DNA from: Glycomyces tritici
Lineage (GTDB): Bacteria > Actinomycetota > Actinomycetes > Mycobacteriales > Micromonosporaceae
Direction: 5' to 3'
NCBI RefSeq assembly: GCF_030403505.1
Contig: NZ_JAUEMJ010000003.1
Location: 496,001-560,000, forward strand
Length of the DNA: 64,000 nt
Position numbers and translations under genes: made by a program. Below, piece after piece: positions 14,888 through 23,622 of the stretch (position 1 is the first letter of the stretch; each line of letters starts with the position of its first letter). The notes beneath the pieces are model-generated. The model was not told the origin of the DNA. It ran no database searches and worked only from the letters and a program-made list of their open reading frames with translations.

Positions 14888-16584
14888 ACCAACCGGTCCC
14901 CGACACCGCATCCCCGCTACGCGTCAAGCGGAACCGCTACGACGCGATCGATGCACCGCGGCTCGGAGCATGGGAACCCGACGCAGTCGTGTCCGTCGTC
15001 ATCCCCGCATACGGCGCGCAGGAGGAGCTCGACGTCACCCTGGCCGCCCTGGCCGCGCAGAGCTACCCGGCCGCGCTCCTGGACGTCGTGGTCGTCGACG
15101 ACGGCTCCGAACCGCCTTTGCGGCTGCCCGAACTGAAGCCCGAGCGCACCCGCATCGTCCGCGCCCCCGAAGGGCAATGGGGCGTAGCAGCCGCCGTCGA
15201 CTTCGGCATCGACACGGCCGAAGGCGACGTCATCGTCCGGCTCGACTCCGACGTGCTCCCCGACCGCACGCACGTCGAGGCCCATGCGCGCTGGCACCAG
15301 AAGATCGACTACTGCGTGGTCATCGGCAACCTCGGGTTCGTGGAGATCGAGGCCGAGGAACTGGATCTGGAGAAGGTCCACGCGGCGGTGGCGTCCGACG
15401 CCGCCGAAACGCTCTTCGGCACCCTCGAAATCGGGCAGAGCTGGGAGATCTCGCTGCTGGAGCGCACTGAGCGGCTTCTGGAAGATGAACTTCGCGCCTA
15501 CTCGGTGACCAACGGCGCCACCATCTCGTTCACCAAGGCCTTCTACAGCCGCTGTGGCGGCATCGACAAGGACCTCAAGCTCGGCAGCGACACCGAGCTG
15601 GGGTATCGGCAGGCGCAGGCGGGGGCCGTGTTCGTTCCGGAAGCCCAGGCCCGCGCCTGGCATCTGGGCGAGTCGCAACTGCAGTCTCGCAACGAAGCCG
15701 GCAAACGGTACCGCCAGCCGTTCGTCGCCAACCGGGTCCCAACGCTGCGCCACCTGCGCACACAGCCGGGGATCACTTGGAGAGTGCCGCTGGTCGAGGT
15801 GACCGTCGACGTCGCAGAGGCGACGTTCGAGCAGGCCACCGCGAGCGTCGCCTCCGCCCTGTCCGGCAGTCTGCAGGACTTCCGGGTCCTGCTGAAGGGC
15901 CCCTGGTCGCAGCTGTCCGGCGACCGGGTCCGCCCGCTGGACGACCCGCAGCTGGAACTGCGGCTCCTGCGAGAAGTGTTCTCGGCCGACCATCGCGTGT
16001 CTTATGTAGAGGAGTGGCCGGAGACGGCGGCTCCCGCACCGTTCAGGCTCGAACTCGTTCCCGGCACCGTGCTCCGCCCGGACGGTCTCAGGGACGTCCT
16101 GGCCGCTGCGGACAAACAGCGCGCAGGCCGGATCAAATTCCTGACCAACGCACACGGCGGCACGCCCCGTGCGGTGCTCGACCGCACGGCCGCGGTCTCC
16201 CGCGCCCTGGCCACCCTGCGCCCTGACGAGGATCTCGACCAGGCGGTGGAGGAGGCCTGGGGCCTGCGCTGGGCCGACGGCGGCGAGTGGTTCGCCCACT
16301 GGGAGGACGAGGACCTCGGCGTGACTCCGATGCACCTGTTGCAGCGCACCGCTTCGCTGACCGCTGCGGTCAAGCGGCTCGAAGTGAAAGAAGCAGAGCT
16401 GCGCAAGCGGGTCACCAGGTGGAACCGCGCGGGGAACGCCGCGCGCGATGAGGCCAAGAAATGGGAGCTGGCCACCCGACACTGGCAGCGCGCCGCGGAA
16501 GCATGGCAACAGGAGCCGGCGCCGCGGCAGAAACCGCAACGACCGTTCCTGCGCCGCGTCAAGGACCGGTTGCGGCGGCGCTGA
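14884..16584 (+). CDS. GT2 glycosyltransferase with long C-terminal extension (copy B)
   Basis: 566 residues, ATGA overlap with the previous gene. GT2 core: VVSVVIPAYG, VVVDDGSEPPLRLPE, VIVRLDSDV (DSD 121-123), HVEAHARWH, TNGATISFT and LGSDTELGYR. It matches the 9863-11407 product along its length, including the unclassified C-terminal domain (LLKGPWSQLSGDRV in B, LLGPWASLSEDRV in A). The extra C-terminal about 50 residues are a charged, Arg-rich probable coiled coil. A hairpin 14 bp downstream ends the unit. Probable role: adding a related sugar in the same polymer as copy A. Confidence 0.88.
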   Translation: MNQPVPDTASPLRVKRNRYDAIDAPRLGAWEPDAVVSVVIPAYGAQEELDVTLAALAAQSYPAALLDVVVVDDGSEPPLRLPELKPERTRIVRAPEGQWGVAAAVDFGIDTAEGDVIVRLDSDVLPDRTHVEAHARWHQKIDYCVVIGNLGFVEIEAEELDLEKVHAAVASDAAETLFGTLEIGQSWEISLLERTERLLEDELRAYSVTNGATISFTKAFYSRCGGIDKDLKLGSDTELGYRQAQAGAVFVPEAQARAWHLGESQLQSRNEAGKRYRQPFVANRVPTLRHLRTQPGITWRVPLVEVTVDVAEATFEQATASVASALSGSLQDFRVLLKGPWSQLSGDRVRPLDDPQLELRLLREVFSADHRVSYVEEWPETAAPAPFRLELVPGTVLRPDGLRDVLAAADKQRAGRIKFLTNAHGGTPRAVLDRTAAVSRALATLRPDEDLDQAVEEAWGLRWADGGEWFAHWEDEDLGVTPMHLLQRTASLTAAVKRLEVKEAELRKRVTRWNRAGNAARDEAKKWELATRHWQRAAEAWQQEPAPRQKPQRPFLRRVKDRLRRR

Positions 16585-16597
16585 ACGCGGCCTGAGC

Positions 16598-16622
16598 AGC
16601 CGACGGCGATCAGCCGTCGGCT
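16598..16622. terminator. Terminator between convergent genes
   Basis: 10-bp perfect stem AGCCGACGGC/GCCGTCGGCT with GATCA loop. Serves the GT2 gene (stop 16584) and the convergent lipoprotein gene (stop 16633). Confidence 0.75.
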
Positions 16623-16632
16623 CCGTACGCTC

Positions 16633-17226
16633 CTACCAGTCCTCGGCGTGGGTGAAGTTCTGCGTCAGGTCGCTGCACGCGGTGCTGACGTCCTCGAAGT
16701 GGTAGCGCCACTGGCAGGTGATCTGGATGGCCCGATTGCCGGAGAACAGGTAGTAGTTGCTCTGCTTGACGACCGGGCGCTCGGTGTCCCCGTCGTCGAC
16801 CGGGAACTCGACGTACCGGTGAATGCCGTCGGCGCGGTGCACCAGGGTCGGGTAGTAGCCCTCCAGGTCGCTGCCGACGCCGCGGGCCTCGTCGTAGGCG
16901 AGGACCAGTTCGAGCTGCGACTCGTACGTCGACGTGTCGACGCCCTCGTCGAGCAGGTAACTGGTCACGATGAGACGGTCGTTGGCGAACTCGTCGCCGT
17001 CGAGGCCGAAGATCTGGGTGACCTCCGTCGGCGCCATCAGATCGGTGCGCTCCTCGTCAGCGACCGGGACGAAACCCGCGGGAGCGGCGATCTGCACCTC
17101 GGCCGGCTGGTCCCACCCCTGGGGCCCTTCGGACTCGGCCGAGCCGTCGGGCTCGCCGCTTTCACCGGTGCACCCGGCCAGCAGCAGCAGGACCGCTGCA
17201 CCGATCAGTGGTACTACTGTCCTCAT
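16633..17226 (-). CDS. Lipoprotein of unknown function
   Basis: 197 residues. Lipoprotein signal MRTVVPLIG...LLLLAGC with lipobox Cys at about 19, then an acidic Gly/Ser/Glu linker and a globular domain. That domain has three aromatic-rich strands (SNYYLFSGNRAIQITCQWRYHFED) and two Cys, as in PsbP/LpqN-like secreted domains; this is fold resemblance only. ATG 17226 follows AAAGGAA; longer frames lose the signal peptide. It is 58 bp downstream of the acyltransferase gene on the same strand and probably co-transcribed, so it may assist or sense modification of the surface polymer. Confidence 0.78.
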   Translation of the reverse strand: MRTVVPLIGAAVLLLLAGCTGESGEPDGSAESEGPQGWDQPAEVQIAAPAGFVPVADEERTDLMAPTEVTQIFGLDGDEFANDRLIVTSYLLDEGVDTSTYESQLELVLAYDEARGVGSDLEGYYPTLVHRADGIHRYVEFPVDDGDTERPVVKQSNYYLFSGNRAIQITCQWRYHFEDVSTACSDLTQNFTHAEDW

Positions 17227-17284
17227 CGTGTTCCTTTCAAGACTTCGGGGAGACCACCGGCTCGCGTGGGGCCGGCGGCGGGGT

Positions 17285-19594
17285 TCAGAGCTCGGGGAGC
17301 GCGTCTTCAAGAAGCCCTTCCAGCGAGGCCGCGTAGTGCGTGGTCATATGGTGGGCGTCCCTGTACATCAGGATATCCCCCGCGATCACGGGACAGGTAC
17401 CTTGCGTGCAGAACCAGTCGACGGGGTCGATGACGACCGCGCCGGCCGCTTCCTGCAAGGCCATCGTGTCCGCCCGGCGCTCGGGGAGCCTGATGCCTTC
17501 GGCCTGGGGGATGCTGCAATCCTGCAGCGAGTCCATGTGCAAGGAGACGCATTCAGGTATCGACTCGGTCGAACGCGGCGTATCGGCGATGGTGACGACC
17601 TGCGCGCCCGCTCCCTGGATGCGATCGAGGGTCTCCTGCCAGCCGTCGAGCCAGGCGCTGTCGGCGTCGTCGACGCCATGGAGCACCGGGCCCTCAGACG
17701 AGCTGAGGATCACGAGGTCGGGGGCGATGGAGTCGAGCTCCTCGAACACGTTGCCGCGCCATTCGTCGCATTGCGCGTAGTAATCGTCGATCTCCTCGTC
17801 CTCGACCGAGACCGACACCGGCGTGCAAGCGCTCTTGGTCCGGATGATCAGGCGCCAGCCGTTGCGCTCCATGATCGGCTCCAGGGCCGGGAACCACTGA
17901 GCGGCATGGGAGTCGCCGAACAGCACTGCGGTCTTGTCGCCGTCGATGACGCCGTAGGTGCAGTTGTCCGGCTGGACGGTCTCGACCTTTCGCAGATGGC
18001 AGTCGTTGTCGTAGATGGCCGGCTGGTCGTTCTCGACTTCCAGAAGCGAGGGCGTCAGGTTCTCCGGCACTGTGTTCACTTCGAGGGCTGCGGCCAGCTG
18101 CTCTTGGAGTTGCGCGACGGTTTCGGACTGCTCGACCTCCGCTGCGGGAACGGGATCACCGCTCGGAGCCCGAACGAAGACGACCGTGAAGGCGATGACC
18201 ACCGCGATCCCCACGAGTGAGCAGGCGAGGCCGGTGAGCAGGCCCCACACTTTGTTCGCCTTGATGAAGCGCGCGTTGCGGACCGGCTCCTCGATGTACT
18301 GGTACGAGACTTGCGCCACGGCTACCGCGCCGATGAGGAGCACGACGTTGAGGAGAATCGAGGGTTCGGCGCCGACGGCCAGCGGGATCAGGATGAGGAT
18401 CGGCCAGTGCCACAGGTAGAGGCTGTAGGAGATCTTCCCGAAGAACTGAAACGGCCCGGTGCTCAGGAGCCGCCCGACAGGATGGCCCGCGGCACTCGTG
18501 CCGGCGATGATGAGGAGCATGGTGCCCGTGACCGGCAGCATGGCCGAGTAGCCGGGGAACGGGGTCGCCTCGCCGAACATGAACCCGGCGGTGAGCACCA
18601 TGGCGAGGCCGATGATGCCGAGGCCCCAGGCGGCCGCCTTCGGGGTCTTCCTCCAGGCGGGCAGCGCGAGTGCGAGCAGAGCGCCCGCCGCGAGTTCCCA
18701 GGCCCGGGTGTGGGCGGCGTAGTAGGCGGTCGGCTGCGACTGCTCGGTGACCAGGACCGAGAGCACCAGCGAGATGCCGATGACCACGGCGCAGGCGGCG
18801 ACGCCCGCGCTGACGAACTTGCGCGGCGACCGCCCGGCCAGGAACATCAGTCCGATGAGGAGCAGCGGCCAGAGGAGGTAGAACTGCTCCTCGACCGCCA
18901 GCGACCAGAACTGCTGGAAGGGGGACGGCATCTGGTCGGCGTTCAGGTACTCGGTCTGCTCGGTCACGAACCGGTAGTTCACGACGTAGACGATGACGGT
19001 GAAGGCATCCTGCATGACCGCTTCGAGGCGGGTGACGGGGAACCACAGCCAGGCGCCGACGACCGTCGCGACGGTGACGAGGCTGGCGGCGGGCAGGATG
19101 CGGCGGGCCCGGCGGGCGTAGAACCCGGCCAGGGAGATCTTGCCGGTGTCGAAGACCTCCTTCACCAGCAGTGAGGTGATGAGGAAGCCGGACAGGACGA
19201 AGAAGACGTCGACGCCGATGTAACCGCCTGCGGCGAAACCGAAGCCGGCGTGCGAGAGCAGCACCAGGAGCACTGCCACGGCTCGCAGGCCCTGGATATC
19301 GGGTCGGAACCCGACGCCCTCCCACGCGATGGGGACGTGGTTCGGGGGCGCCTGGGCGGGGCGCGGGTGGCCGCCGGTGGTCGCCGGCGGCGGACCCGGG
19401 TGCAGTGCGGGGGGCGAGGGAGCGCGGAAGGGCGGCCGCACGGGGTAGGGACTCGGAGCGGTGCGCTGCGGCGCGGCAGCGGGGGACGGCCGCGCGGCGG
19501 CTGTCGCGACGGACGGCAGGTGGAGGGTCTCCTCGTTGACACCGTTCCCGGCTTCGGCTCGGGGCGGGGGCCCGGGGGGCTGGGGCGAGGTCAT
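17285..19594 (-). CDS. Acyltransferase-3 / SGNH-hydrolase O-acyltransferase (OafA-like)
   Basis: 769 residues from ATG 19594 (GGAGA upstream). Pro-rich cytoplasmic N-terminus (1-115), then an acyltransferase-3 membrane domain starting GFRPDIQGLRAVAVLLVLLSHAG, with about ten hydrophobic spans and VFFVLSGFLIT. After a periplasmic linker comes an SGNH domain with AVLFGDSHAAQW and, near the end, DAHHMTTHYAASL supplying the Asp/His. Such fused proteins carry acetyl or other acyl groups across the membrane onto exported polysaccharide or peptidoglycan. Context among glycosyltransferases supports O-acylation of a surface glycan. The substrate is unknown. Confidence 0.92.
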   Translation of the reverse strand: MTSPQPPGPPPRAEAGNGVNEETLHLPSVATAAARPSPAAAPQRTAPSPYPVRPPFRAPSPPALHPGPPPATTGGHPRPAQAPPNHVPIAWEGVGFRPDIQGLRAVAVLLVLLSHAGFGFAAGGYIGVDVFFVLSGFLITSLLVKEVFDTGKISLAGFYARRARRILPAASLVTVATVVGAWLWFPVTRLEAVMQDAFTVIVYVVNYRFVTEQTEYLNADQMPSPFQQFWSLAVEEQFYLLWPLLLIGLMFLAGRSPRKFVSAGVAACAVVIGISLVLSVLVTEQSQPTAYYAAHTRAWELAAGALLALALPAWRKTPKAAAWGLGIIGLAMVLTAGFMFGEATPFPGYSAMLPVTGTMLLIIAGTSAAGHPVGRLLSTGPFQFFGKISYSLYLWHWPILILIPLAVGAEPSILLNVVLLIGAVAVAQVSYQYIEEPVRNARFIKANKVWGLLTGLACSLVGIAVVIAFTVVFVRAPSGDPVPAAEVEQSETVAQLQEQLAAALEVNTVPENLTPSLLEVENDQPAIYDNDCHLRKVETVQPDNCTYGVIDGDKTAVLFGDSHAAQWFPALEPIMERNGWRLIIRTKSACTPVSVSVEDEEIDDYYAQCDEWRGNVFEELDSIAPDLVILSSSEGPVLHGVDDADSAWLDGWQETLDRIQGAGAQVVTIADTPRSTESIPECVSLHMDSLQDCSIPQAEGIRLPERRADTMALQEAAGAVVIDPVDWFCTQGTCPVIAGDILMYRDAHHMTTHYAASLEGLLEDALPEL

Positions 19595-19776
19595 GGTGCT
19601 GGATTCTCCGTCTAGGGGTGCCGGGCGCTTCGAGTCGCCCCATACTAGGCGTCCCGTCCCCGCCCTGCGGTCCGGTGTGATGGGCCGGTCGGTTCGGGCA
19701 CTTGGGAAGGGGAACCGCGAGTCCACTCGTGCCCATCGTACCGAGGGAACGGTCGCGCGGTCGTACCGAGCAATGC

Positions 19777-19810
19777 GACGGCCCCGACCTGCTCACAGGT
19801 CGGGGCCGTC
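19777..19810 (-). terminator. Terminator after the ABC-2 permease gene
   Basis: Perfect 14-bp stem (19777-19790 with 19797-19810), loop GCTCAC, 8 bp beyond the permease stop at 19819. It ends the three-gene minus-strand operon. Confidence 0.82.
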
Positions 19811-19818
19811 TCATACTG

Positions 19819-21579
19819 CTAGAGCGCCTTGAGGACTTGCGGTTCCATCCGGTAGAAGATCCAGCGGCCGAAGAACATGAGGAACGCCGAGATGCCCACT
19901 GCGGTGCACAGCTGGAACGTGTTCGGCGCGAGCTCGGGGATGAAGGCCGCGCGGTGCATCAGGAAGATGCCGATGAGCGGGTTCGAGGAGTACATGTCGT
20001 ACAGCCAGGGGTTGTCCTTCATCGTCTGCGCTTCGGCGACCTTGGTGATCGGGAAGATGATCGCCGAGGCGTAGAAGAGCACGCGCATGAACAGGCCGAG
20101 GAAGCGTTCGACGTCCTTGTAGAGGACGTTGGCGGCGGCGAGGATGAAGGTCATGCCCGCCAGGAGCATCGTCTGGACCAGGATGGCCGGGATCAGCCAC
20201 AGCAGGTTGAGTCCCCAGGTGCCGCCGCCGATGATGGCGACGATGAGGATGATCGGGAAGCCGACCAGGTATTCGGCGAAGCGCGCGAACACCTTCGAGA
20301 TCGGGAAGACCTCGCGGGGGACCTTCATGACGGTGATGAGCGCCGCCTGCCCGCCGAGCGAGCCGGCGCCCTGGTTGACCGCCATGGAGAACCACTGGTA
20401 GGCGAAGATGCCCGAGACGATGAAGAGCAGGTAGCCGGCCTGGGGGCTGTCCGGGTCGGAGTTCGGGATGGACTTGCCGCCGCCGAAGACCAGGTCGAAC
20501 ACGAACCAGTAGATGAGCGTCAGACCCAGCGGCTCGATGAGCGACCAGAGGTAGCCCATCGCGGTCGACTGGTACTTGACGGCCAGGTCGCGGCGCACCA
20601 GGACCGACAGCGCGTTGCGGTGGCGCACCAGCGCGGTGAAGCCGGTGGTCAGCGGGAACTTCCGCTTGAGCGGCTTGACTTCGACGGGCCGCGAGATGGG
20701 CCCGGTCTCGTCGCTGCGGGCCGAGTCGAGGAAGGCCGGGAGCTCGGCGGTGTCGTCGAGGTTGCGGCGGATCGGGGAGGCCCCGGCCACCGGCATGTCG
20801 CGGCTCGGCTCGTTGCGGGTCGCGTAGGGCGCCTGCGGGACCTGGCCGGACTGCTGCTGCTGGTTCTGGGAGGCCGGCGCCGGGGGCGCCGAGGCCGGAG
20901 GCGGCGGGGTCTGGGTGTGCGGGGCCGGAGCCGTCGCGCGCGGAGGCGAGGTGTGGCCGTGGGGGGCCGGTGCCGTCGCCGGGGGCGGCGGGGGCTGCTG
21001 CGGCTGGTAGTGGCCGCTGCCGCCGCCGCCGTGGTTCGGCTGGCTCTGCGGCTGCCCCTGGGGCTGACCCTGCGGCTGGCCGTACGGGTTCGGCTGGCCG
21101 GGGCCGTGGGGCTGCGGGGCGCCGTAGGGCGCACCCTGACCCTGACCCTGGCCTTGTCCGGGACCGTGCGGCGGGGGCGGCGAGCCGTAGGGCTGCTGCC
21201 CTTGCGGCGCACCGTAACCGGGGTTCGGCGGAGGCTGGTGGTGCGCCGGGGCGCCGTAGGCCTGCGGCTGCTGCCCTGCGGGCGCGCCGTAGGAGGAGGG
21301 CCCGTAGCCCTGCTGGGGCTGCGGAGCGTGGGCGCGCGGCGGCGAGGCCGCGGCGGGGCCCTGGTGTCCGGGGGTGATGCCGGGCGCGGCTGACGGAGGC
21401 GGGCTCGCGAAAGCCGCCGAACCGGAGCTCATGGACCCCGGCGGGTATCCCGCGGGGTTGGCCGAAGGCCCGGGACCGAAACCGCCTTGGGGGGCGGTCG
21501 CATCGGAGTTGTCCGGGCTCCCGTCGTTGTTCCCGGCTGGGCCGGGGACTCCGTCGGGGTGCGGGCTAATCGAGCTCAT
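19819..21579 (-). CDS. ABC-2 type polysaccharide/teichoic-acid exporter permease with long low-complexity N-terminus
   Basis: 586 residues. About the first 300 are Pro/Gly/Gln/Tyr-rich with QGQ and PYG-type repeats. The C-terminal about 280 are a TagG/Wzm-like ABC-2 membrane domain: LVRRDLAVKYQSTAMGYLWSLIEPL, then six hydrophobic spans. It should form the channel of an exporter moving lipid-linked glycan out; the partner ATPase (TagH/Wzt) is not in this window. The start overlaps the stop of the preceding gene by 14 bp, so expression is coupled to the G1P-dehydrogenase-like and nucleotidyltransferase genes. The disordered extension is unusual for this family. Confidence 0.9.
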   Translation of the reverse strand: MSSISPHPDGVPGPAGNNDGSPDNSDATAPQGGFGPGPSANPAGYPPGSMSSGSAAFASPPPSAAPGITPGHQGPAAASPPRAHAPQPQQGYGPSSYGAPAGQQPQAYGAPAHHQPPPNPGYGAPQGQQPYGSPPPPHGPGQGQGQGQGAPYGAPQPHGPGQPNPYGQPQGQPQGQPQSQPNHGGGGSGHYQPQQPPPPPATAPAPHGHTSPPRATAPAPHTQTPPPPASAPPAPASQNQQQQSGQVPQAPYATRNEPSRDMPVAGASPIRRNLDDTAELPAFLDSARSDETGPISRPVEVKPLKRKFPLTTGFTALVRHRNALSVLVRRDLAVKYQSTAMGYLWSLIEPLGLTLIYWFVFDLVFGGGKSIPNSDPDSPQAGYLLFIVSGIFAYQWFSMAVNQGAGSLGGQAALITVMKVPREVFPISKVFARFAEYLVGFPIILIVAIIGGGTWGLNLLWLIPAILVQTMLLAGMTFILAAANVLYKDVERFLGLFMRVLFYASAIIFPITKVAEAQTMKDNPWLYDMYSSNPLIGIFLMHRAAFIPELAPNTFQLCTAVGISAFLMFFGRWIFYRMEPQVLKAL

Positions 21580-22621
21580 GCATCATCTCCGTCAGGTGTC
21601 GCTCCAGCGCCACCGAGTCCAGTTCACGATGTTCGAGAATCGTATAACGGCCTGGCCGGGTCCTCGGAGCGTAGGCCACCGCTGTGGCGAGCTCCGCGGT
21701 CTCCAGTCCGAGTTCGTTCGCCGTGCGCGGCAGGCCGTGCCGCTTCATGGCGGCCGACAATTCCTTGAACAGGGGCGTGTCGCCCCGCAGCCACGTGCAG
21801 ACGAGCGCACCCAGCGCGCCTTGCGCGCCGTGGGTGGCCAGTCCGGGGTGGAGCGCTTCGAGCGCGTGCGCGATCTCGTGGCAGCCGCCCGAGCAGGGCC
21901 GGGACGATCCGGCCATGCTGGACGCGAGGCCGCCTTGGATCAGCGCGTCCGCGAGCGTCGCCAGGAACGACTCGTCGCTGATGGTCCCGGGGTGGCGCAG
22001 CACGGCCTCGGCCCCGGTGCGGGCGATGGCGGCGGCGAGGCCGTCCACGGGTTCGCCGTTCACCTCGTGCGAGAGGTGCCAGTCGGCGACGGCCGAGAGG
22101 TTCGTGAGCGCGTCGCCGATGCCGGACTGCAGCTGGTGCGCGGGCGCCTGGCGGATGAAGTCGAGGTCGGCGAGGACCGCGAGCGGCGGATGGACACCGT
22201 AGGAGACCGAGACGCCGTCGCGTTCGAGCGAGGCGGTCGGCGACGCGAGGCCGTCGTGGGCGAGGCTCGTCGCGACCGAGACCATGGGCAGGCCGAGGTC
22301 GGACGCGGCCCATTTCGCGGTGTCGAGGAGCTTGCCGCCGCCGATGCCCACCAGGGCGTCGACCCGGTGGTCGGCGCGCAGGCTCTTGGTGAGCTCCTTG
22401 GCGCTGTGGAGGCTGCCGGGCGCGACGGTGTGGACGGTGGCGTCCGGCAGGTGGTCGAGCTCGGCCGCGATGCTCTCGCCGAGGCCGGGTCCGAGCGCGA
22501 CGGCGACGCGCCCGCCCGAGGAGATCCGGGAGTCGGCGAGCAGTTCGGGGAGGCGCTTGAGCGCCCCGGCCGAGACCTCGACGGTGATCGGCGCCAGGAC
22601 GGTGCGCGCGAAGGTCGGCAA
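21566..22621 (-). CDS. Iron-containing alcohol dehydrogenase family, glycerol-1-phosphate dehydrogenase-like
   Basis: 351 residues from TTG 22621, one base after the previous stop. Rossmann/NAD segment VDALVGIGGGKLLDTAKWAA and VATSLAHDGLASP match the AraM/EgsA (Fe-ADH_2) group, which reduces dihydroxyacetone phosphate to sn-glycerol-1-phosphate. Candidate metal ligands: Asp in GIGDALTNL, His in GGCHEIAHAL and His in LATHGAQGALG. Lying between a CTP-type nucleotidyltransferase and an exporter subunit, it probably makes a glycerol-phosphate precursor for a surface polymer (inference). A different polyol phosphate is possible; stereochemistry cannot be read from sequence. Confidence 0.86.
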   Translation of the reverse strand: MPTFARTVLAPITVEVSAGALKRLPELLADSRISSGGRVAVALGPGLGESIAAELDHLPDATVHTVAPGSLHSAKELTKSLRADHRVDALVGIGGGKLLDTAKWAASDLGLPMVSVATSLAHDGLASPTASLERDGVSVSYGVHPPLAVLADLDFIRQAPAHQLQSGIGDALTNLSAVADWHLSHEVNGEPVDGLAAAIARTGAEAVLRHPGTISDESFLATLADALIQGGLASSMAGSSRPCSGGCHEIAHALEALHPGLATHGAQGALGALVCTWLRGDTPLFKELSAAMKRHGLPRTANELGLETAELATAVAYAPRTRPGRYTILEHRELDSVALERHLTEMMHELD

Positions 22622-22622
22622 C

Positions 22623-23351
22623 CTACAGGCCCTCGGCGATGGTCTTGGCGAGCGCCCAGTCGGCGTGGTCGTCTACTTCGGTCCAGGCCACGGGCCCGGT
22701 GGAGACGGTGCCGATCTGGCCGGCCTCGGCCAGGAGCTGGAAGGCGTCCTCGTAGTAGAGGGTCGTGTCGCGCGTGTACGTGGCCTCGAGGGCCTTGGTG
22801 AGGTCGTCGGCGACGCCCGCGGGGATGAGGCCGACGCCGATGTACTCGCCCGCGGCGGTCGCGATCGGCTGCTGCTTGTGGATCAGCTCGACGCCGCCCT
22901 CGCCCACGCGGACCTTCATGGCCTCGTCGGTGAGCTCCTTGTGGTCGTCGAGGGCGATCAGGAGCCGGGGATCGGTCGCGGAGGCGGCGAGGAGGTTCCG
23001 CTCGATGCTCGTGGGGTGCACGGTGTCGCCGTTGACGAGCACCGCGCCCTGCGCGTAGTGCTCGCGGGCGGTCCACAGCGAGTAGGCGTTGTTCCAGTGC
23101 GGCTTGTCGTTGTCGACGATGGCGACGGTGACGCCGTACCGCTCCTGGAGGACCGGGGCGTGCTCGCGGATCTTCTCGGCGGCGTGGCCGACGGTGATCG
23201 CGAGGTCGAGGACGCCGACCTCGGCCAGGCCGCGCACGATCGTGTCGAGGATCGTCTCCGTCGCGGTGACCGGTAGGAGGGTCTTGGGGAGCGCGTCGGT
23301 GTCAGGGCGCAGGCGCTGCCCCTGTCCGGCGGCGAGGATGACGCCTCTCAC
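22623..23351 (-). CDS. Nucleotidyltransferase (LicC/phosphocholine cytidylyltransferase-like)
   Basis: 242 residues from GTG 23351 (GGAAGG upstream). N-terminal signature RGVILAAGQGQRLRPDTDALPKTLLPV is the NTP-binding loop with its Lys; VLVNGDTVHP holds the metal-binding Asp; ATAAGEYIGVGLIP and YYEDAF complete the LicC-type pattern. Such enzymes activate phosphocholine, glycerol phosphate or similar with CTP. As first gene of the operon it would convert the next enzyme's polyol phosphate to a CDP derivative (inference). No CDP-alcohol transferase is present alongside. Confidence 0.87.
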   Translation of the reverse strand: MRGVILAAGQGQRLRPDTDALPKTLLPVTATETILDTIVRGLAEVGVLDLAITVGHAAEKIREHAPVLQERYGVTVAIVDNDKPHWNNAYSLWTAREHYAQGAVLVNGDTVHPTSIERNLLAASATDPRLLIALDDHKELTDEAMKVRVGEGGVELIHKQQPIATAAGEYIGVGLIPAGVADDLTKALEATYTRDTTLYYEDAFQLLAEAGQIGTVSTGPVAWTEVDDHADWALAKTIAEGL

Positions 23352-23411
23352 GAGATTGCGGCCTTCCGATCGACGGCTGTAACCCGCCTAGTTTACAAGT
23401 CCCGAAAGGGG

Positions 23412-23458
23412 GGAGGCCCCTGCCGAGTGTGCGCCTGCACACGTGGGCCGGGGCCTCC
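23412..23458. terminator. Compound hairpin between icd and the nucleotidyltransferase operon
   Basis: Outer 9-bp stem GGAGGCCCC/GGGGCCTCC (23412-23420, 23450-23458) encloses an inner 6-bp stem GTGTGC/GCACAC (23427-23432, 23437-23442). It lies 165 bp past the icd stop and 61 bp before the next start; a terminator or a 5'-leader structure are both possible. Confidence 0.5.
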
Positions 23459-23622
23459 AACTGGGAAGGGGCGGCATCCGCGAAGCTCGCGAGCGGTTCA
23501 TGACGCTCGGTCGCCGAAACGGGCGCCGCTGCCTTCTACAACGAGCCTCGATCGGCCCGGTTACGCCCCAGTTCGCATAATTTGCGCCCTTGGTGAAGCT
23601 TCCGAGCCGTCACTTGGCAGCG

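Noticed and set aside
23412..23458. Riboswitch or T-box
   Set aside because: Only simple nested stems; no conserved ligand-core or T-box sequence seen.
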